In this document: positions 7,075 to 8,594 of the stretch, in pieces | Layout of the letters: each line of letters opens with the position of its first letter | Numbering within the stretch: position 1 is the first letter of the stretch | Assembly (NCBI GenBank): GCA_023150835.1 | Contig: JAKLKB010000188.1 | Location: 1-8,594 of the forward strand | Length of the DNA: 8,594 nt | Reading direction: 5' to 3' | DNA from: Myxococcota bacterium | Lineage (GTDB): Bacteria; Myxococcota_C; UBA6777 | Notes under the pieces: generated by a model | Databases searched by the model: none | Told to the model about the DNA's origin: nothing | Seen by the model: the letters and a program-made list of their open reading frames with translations, nothing else | Translations under genes and position numbers: made by a program

Positions 7075-7647
7075 TCAGAGTTGCGTAGCTTGTTCGGAAG
7101 GCAAGGGGAGGAAGATACGTTGGCGATAAAAGCGCAACTCATCGACAGATTCACGGATGTCATCAAGCGCGAGGTGGCTTTGCTTTTTGGGGGGGGCGTG
7201 CATCTCGGGCGGATACCAGCGGCGCACAAGCTCTTTGATCGAGGAAACGTCGACATTTCGGTAATGAAAGTGTGCTTCGAGCTTCGGCATATATTTCAGC
7301 AGAAAAAGCCGATCTTGGAAGATGGTATTGCCGCAAAGAGGGCTTGTGAACGGGTAGGTGTAAAGCTGCAAAAAGTCTAGCGTGGCTTCTTCGGCGTCTT
7401 GCATGGAGACATGGGAGGTGCGCACACGCTCCAACAAGCCGCTCTGTCCGTGATGTGTCGTATTCCACTCGTCCATCGCCTGCAAGACTTCTTCGGGCTG
7501 ATAGATCGCCATCACGGGGCCTTCCGCCACCAAGTTCAATTCGGCATCCGTCACCAACGTCGCGATCTCAAGAATCGTACTCGTCCGAATATCCAACCCC
7601 GTCATCTCCAAATCGATCCAGATCAGATGCGTTTTCTCTTGTGACAC
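7075..7647 (-). CDS. orn: Oligoribonuclease (3'-5' exoribonuclease, DEDDh family)
   Basis: Degrades 2-5 nt RNA oligonucleotides to mononucleotides in the cytoplasm as the last step of RNA decay; Orn also clears pGpG from cyclic-di-GMP turnover. The product has 190 residues, against 181 in E. coli. Motifs: Exo I 'WIDLEMTGLD' (Asp12, Glu14), Exo II 'CGNTIFQDRLFL' (Asp112), Exo III 'HLALDDIRESV' (His158, Asp163). These are the same positions as in the E. coli enzyme. 'LEIATLVTDAELNLVAEGP' and 'YMPKLEAHFHYRNVDVSSIKEL' are also typical. The frame runs back to an ATG at 7707, but GTG at 7647 is preferred: AGGAG lies six bases upstream and the resulting MSQEKTHLIW matches the family N-terminus. A C8A5 run (residues 151-155) precedes the catalytic His. 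The C-terminus carries ~10 extra residues. It is convergent with the giant gene and divergent from the 7974 gene, so probably a single-gene transcript. Confidence 0.96.
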   Translation of the reverse strand: MSQEKTHLIWIDLEMTGLDIRTSTILEIATLVTDAELNLVAEGPVMAIYQPEEVLQAMDEWNTTHHGQSGLLERVRTSHVSMQDAEEATLDFLQLYTYPFTSPLCGNTIFQDRLFLLKYMPKLEAHFHYRNVDVSSIKELVRRWYPPEMHAPPKKQSHLALDDIRESVDELRFYRQRIFLPLPSEQATQL

Positions 7648-7653
7648 AGACTG

Positions 7654-7658
7654 CTCCT
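7654..7658 (-). promoter_or_regulatory. Ribosome binding site of orn
   Basis: On the - strand AAAGGAG precedes GTG at 7647, with six bases between AGGAG and the start. This decides the GTG start over the upstream in-frame ATG at 7707, which has no comparable site. Confidence 0.85.
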
Positions 7659-7716
7659 TTCGCTTTTTTTTGCAAACCGATACCACCGTAAAGCCAAATA
7701 AACACAAACACCCGCT

Positions 7717-7745
7717 TTTTTAACGGATAGATATGTACCACGCAA
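7717..7745 (-). promoter_or_regulatory. Possible orn promoter
   Basis: On the - strand TTGCGT (7745-7740) and TAAAAA (7722-7717) are separated by 17 bp, a weak sigma-70-like pair ~70 bp upstream of the orn start. The TGTACCnnGC direct repeat overlaps the -35 side, where a repressor or activator could bind. Matches to consensus are poor (3 and 4 of 6), so this is a suggestion only. Confidence 0.2.
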
Positions 7746-7853
7746 GGTGTACCGTGCGCAGGCAGTACGAATCAATTGACCCATGCCCCCTTGGCCCTGC
7801 GCTGGCGAAACAAGCAGGCGTTTTTCAAACAAACGACTCCACCGATCGAAGGC

Positions 7854-7883
7854 TTGCGAACACAGAGGGTTTCTTGGTAGTAT
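7854..7883 (+). promoter_or_regulatory. Possible promoter of the 7974 gene
   Basis: TTGCGA (7854-7859) and TAGTAT (7878-7883) with an 18-bp spacer resemble a sigma-70 promoter (each 4 of 6 matches). Transcription would begin near 7890, giving a leader of ~80 nt before GTG at 7974. Confidence 0.3.
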
Positions 7884-7960
7884 CACTCAAGTGCATGAGG
7901 CTACCTCGTTTCATTTCTAAACCATGCAGAAGGCAAAAACAACCTACAAAAGTTTACAGG

Positions 7961-7966
7961 AAGGAG
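7961..7966 (+). promoter_or_regulatory. Ribosome binding site of the 7974 gene
   Basis: AAGGAG lies seven bases before GTG at 7974. The strong match and good spacing support this GTG as the start and show that the small gene is meant to be translated efficiently. Confidence 0.85.
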
Positions 7967-7973
7967 CGTCAAC

Positions 7974-8420
7974 GTGTTGAAAAAGGCCGAAAAGAGCATC
8001 GACCTGAGCGCTTTAGAGATTCAAAACTACACGCAGGAACAAGTGGCAAGTTTCCGTATCGTGAGGGAAGACTACCCAGAACAGTTGGAGCCTGTACTCA
8101 AAGGACTGGTCAACGATCCGACGTTGGTTGAAGTGAAAGGCGTGAATTATGGAGAGCTTCAAGATCGATTGAAAAAAGCCATGGAGTTGAAAGAAGCAGA
8201 AGACTGGCTGGAGAAGAAATGGAAGCTGATTCAAGAAAACCGAAGAGCCGTCTTGTCGGGCATTAAAGAGCAGATGGATCGCGTGGTGGAAGTGGCAAAG
8301 GTTCAATCACAAGCGGATCCCCAAGTGACTACGTTGTTCGCGGATTTCTTGGATTATCGGGCAACTCCGGGGAAAAAAGCTGCCGCAACAAAAAAGAAAA
8401 AAGCGCAAAGCCAAGGATAA
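7974..8420 (+). CDS. Hypothetical helical protein with Lys/Ala-rich C-terminal tail
   Basis: 148 residues, not recognised. It begins with GTG behind a strong ribosome binding site. Residues 1-57 are mixed and acidic ('LSALEIQNYTQEQVASFRIVR', 'EDYPEQLEPVLKGL'). Residues ~58-112 are continuous charged helix, possibly coiled coil ('ELQDRLKKAMELKEAEDWLEKKW', broken here for description: residues 61-83). Residues 113-130 form a short hydrophobic segment (LFADFLDY). Residues 131-148 are a basic tail 'TPGKKAAATKKKKAQSQG' resembling the flexible Lys/Ala tails of some nucleic-acid-binding proteins. There is no signal peptide or membrane helix, so it is probably cytoplasmic. Unlike the giant gene it has ordinary purine-rich coding. 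It diverges from orn and is followed after 10 bp by a 20-bp tandem array. A nucleic-acid-binding role is inferred only from the tail and context. Confidence 0.8.
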   Translation: MLKKAEKSIDLSALEIQNYTQEQVASFRIVREDYPEQLEPVLKGLVNDPTLVEVKGVNYGELQDRLKKAMELKEAEDWLEKKWKLIQENRRAVLSGIKEQMDRVVEVAKVQSQADPQVTTLFADFLDYRATPGKKAAATKKKKAQSQG

Positions 8421-8430
8421 AAGCAACATA

Positions 8431-8586
8431 CCCTTACAAGTCTAAGCCAGCCTTTACAAGTCTAAGCCAGCCTTTACAAGTCTAAGCCAGCCTTTACAAG
8501 TCTAAGCCAGCCTTTACAAGTCTAAGCCAGCCTTTACAAGTCTAAGCCAGCCTTTACAAGTCTAAGCCAGCCTTTACAAGTCTAAG
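8431..8586 (+). repeat. Tandem array of a 20-bp unit (seven full copies plus 16 bp)
   Basis: The unit is CCTTTACAAGTCTAAGCCAG. Copies start at 8431, 8451, 8471, 8491, 8511, 8531, 8551 and 8571; the last follows the unit only to TCTAAG at 8586. The first copy differs by one base (CCC for CCT), the rest are identical. The unit contains a weak dyad (CTTA/TAAG in copy 1). A 20-bp period cannot keep a reading frame, and each copy supplies a TAA, so the array is non-coding. There are no spacers, so it is not a CRISPR array. Twenty bp is close to two helical turns, which would place a bound protein on the same face in every copy. Confidence 0.97.
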
Positions 8587-8594
8587 AGGGTGTT

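Larger units (their letters stand above)
7648..7973. other. Divergent intergenic region between orn and the 7974 gene
   Basis: 326 bp with no credible gene; short open frames here have no ribosome binding site and overlap real starts. It should contain promoters for both flanking genes. Visible elements include a direct repeat TGTACCnnGC (7734-7743 and 7748-7757), an 8-bp palindrome TCAATTGA (7772-7779), a CACTCAAGTG dyad (7884-7893) and a small GAGG/CCTC hairpin (7897-7907). None matches an operator I recognise. Confidence 0.6.

Noticed and set aside
6943-7380. A + strand frame of 145 codons over orn
   Set aside because: It is antisense to a certain orn gene, lacks a ribosome binding site and has no recognisable domain.
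7705-7707. ATG at 7707 as the orn start
   Set aside because: It would add 20 residues not present in the family and has no ribosome binding site, while GTG at 7647 has a strong one.
7796-7825. CCTGC/GCAGG hairpin followed by CGTTTTT as a terminator
   Set aside because: The stem is only 5 bp with a 13-nt loop, and there is no + strand gene upstream for it to end.
7733-8131. A + strand frame of 132 codons starting in the orn upstream region
   Set aside because: It overlaps the start of the 7974 gene in another frame, has no ribosome binding site and has random-looking composition.
8431-8586. CRISPR array
   Set aside because: The units are contiguous, with no spacers, and no cas genes are present.

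Overview
The window holds three genes and a tandem-repeat array. From left to right: the 3' 6.85 kb of one giant + strand gene, a convergent oligoribonuclease gene (orn) on the - strand, and, divergent from orn, a small + strand gene of unknown function with seven and a half 20-bp repeats starting 11 bp after its stop. The window appears to end inside, or at the edge of, something inserted into that array. Orn and the giant sacsin-like protein suggest a proteobacterium or a relative such as Myxococcota/Bradymonadota. This is inference from gene content; nothing in the window settles the taxonomy.

Bases 3-6851: one uninterrupted reading frame of 2,282 visible codons whose start lies upstream of the window. 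Its first ~1,600 residues look like the helical, degenerate repeat region of bacterial sacsin-like proteins, with an 'LPL[FLW]..D' type motif recurring about every 108 residues. A ~245-residue disordered linker with two families of short repeats follows. The C-terminus carries a probable beta-rich domain, a transglutaminase-like domain with a visible Cys-His-Asp triad, and a helical tail. The DNA is strikingly C-rich on the coding strand and has several C7-C8 runs.

Bases 6852-7074: a convergent intergenic region packed with dyad structure. It has a 12-bp perfect inverted repeat (55-nt spacer), a GC hairpin inside it followed by a T-run (terminator-like), an imperfect 14-bp direct repeat flanking both, and a separate 7-bp/3-nt hairpin.

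Bases 7075-7647: orn, a DEDDh 3'-5' exoribonuclease of 190 residues beginning at a GTG with a strong ribosome binding site. All five catalytic residues are at the same positions as in E. coli Orn.

Bases 7648-7973: a divergent regulatory region with weak promoter-like sequences. Bases 7974-8420: a 148-residue helical, charged protein with a Lys/Ala tail, also starting at GTG with a strong ribosome binding site. Bases 8431-8586: the 20-bp tandem array.

There is no visible pathway linking the three genes. The most unusual items are the sacsin-like/transglutaminase-like giant and the repeat array attached to the small Lys-tailed gene.
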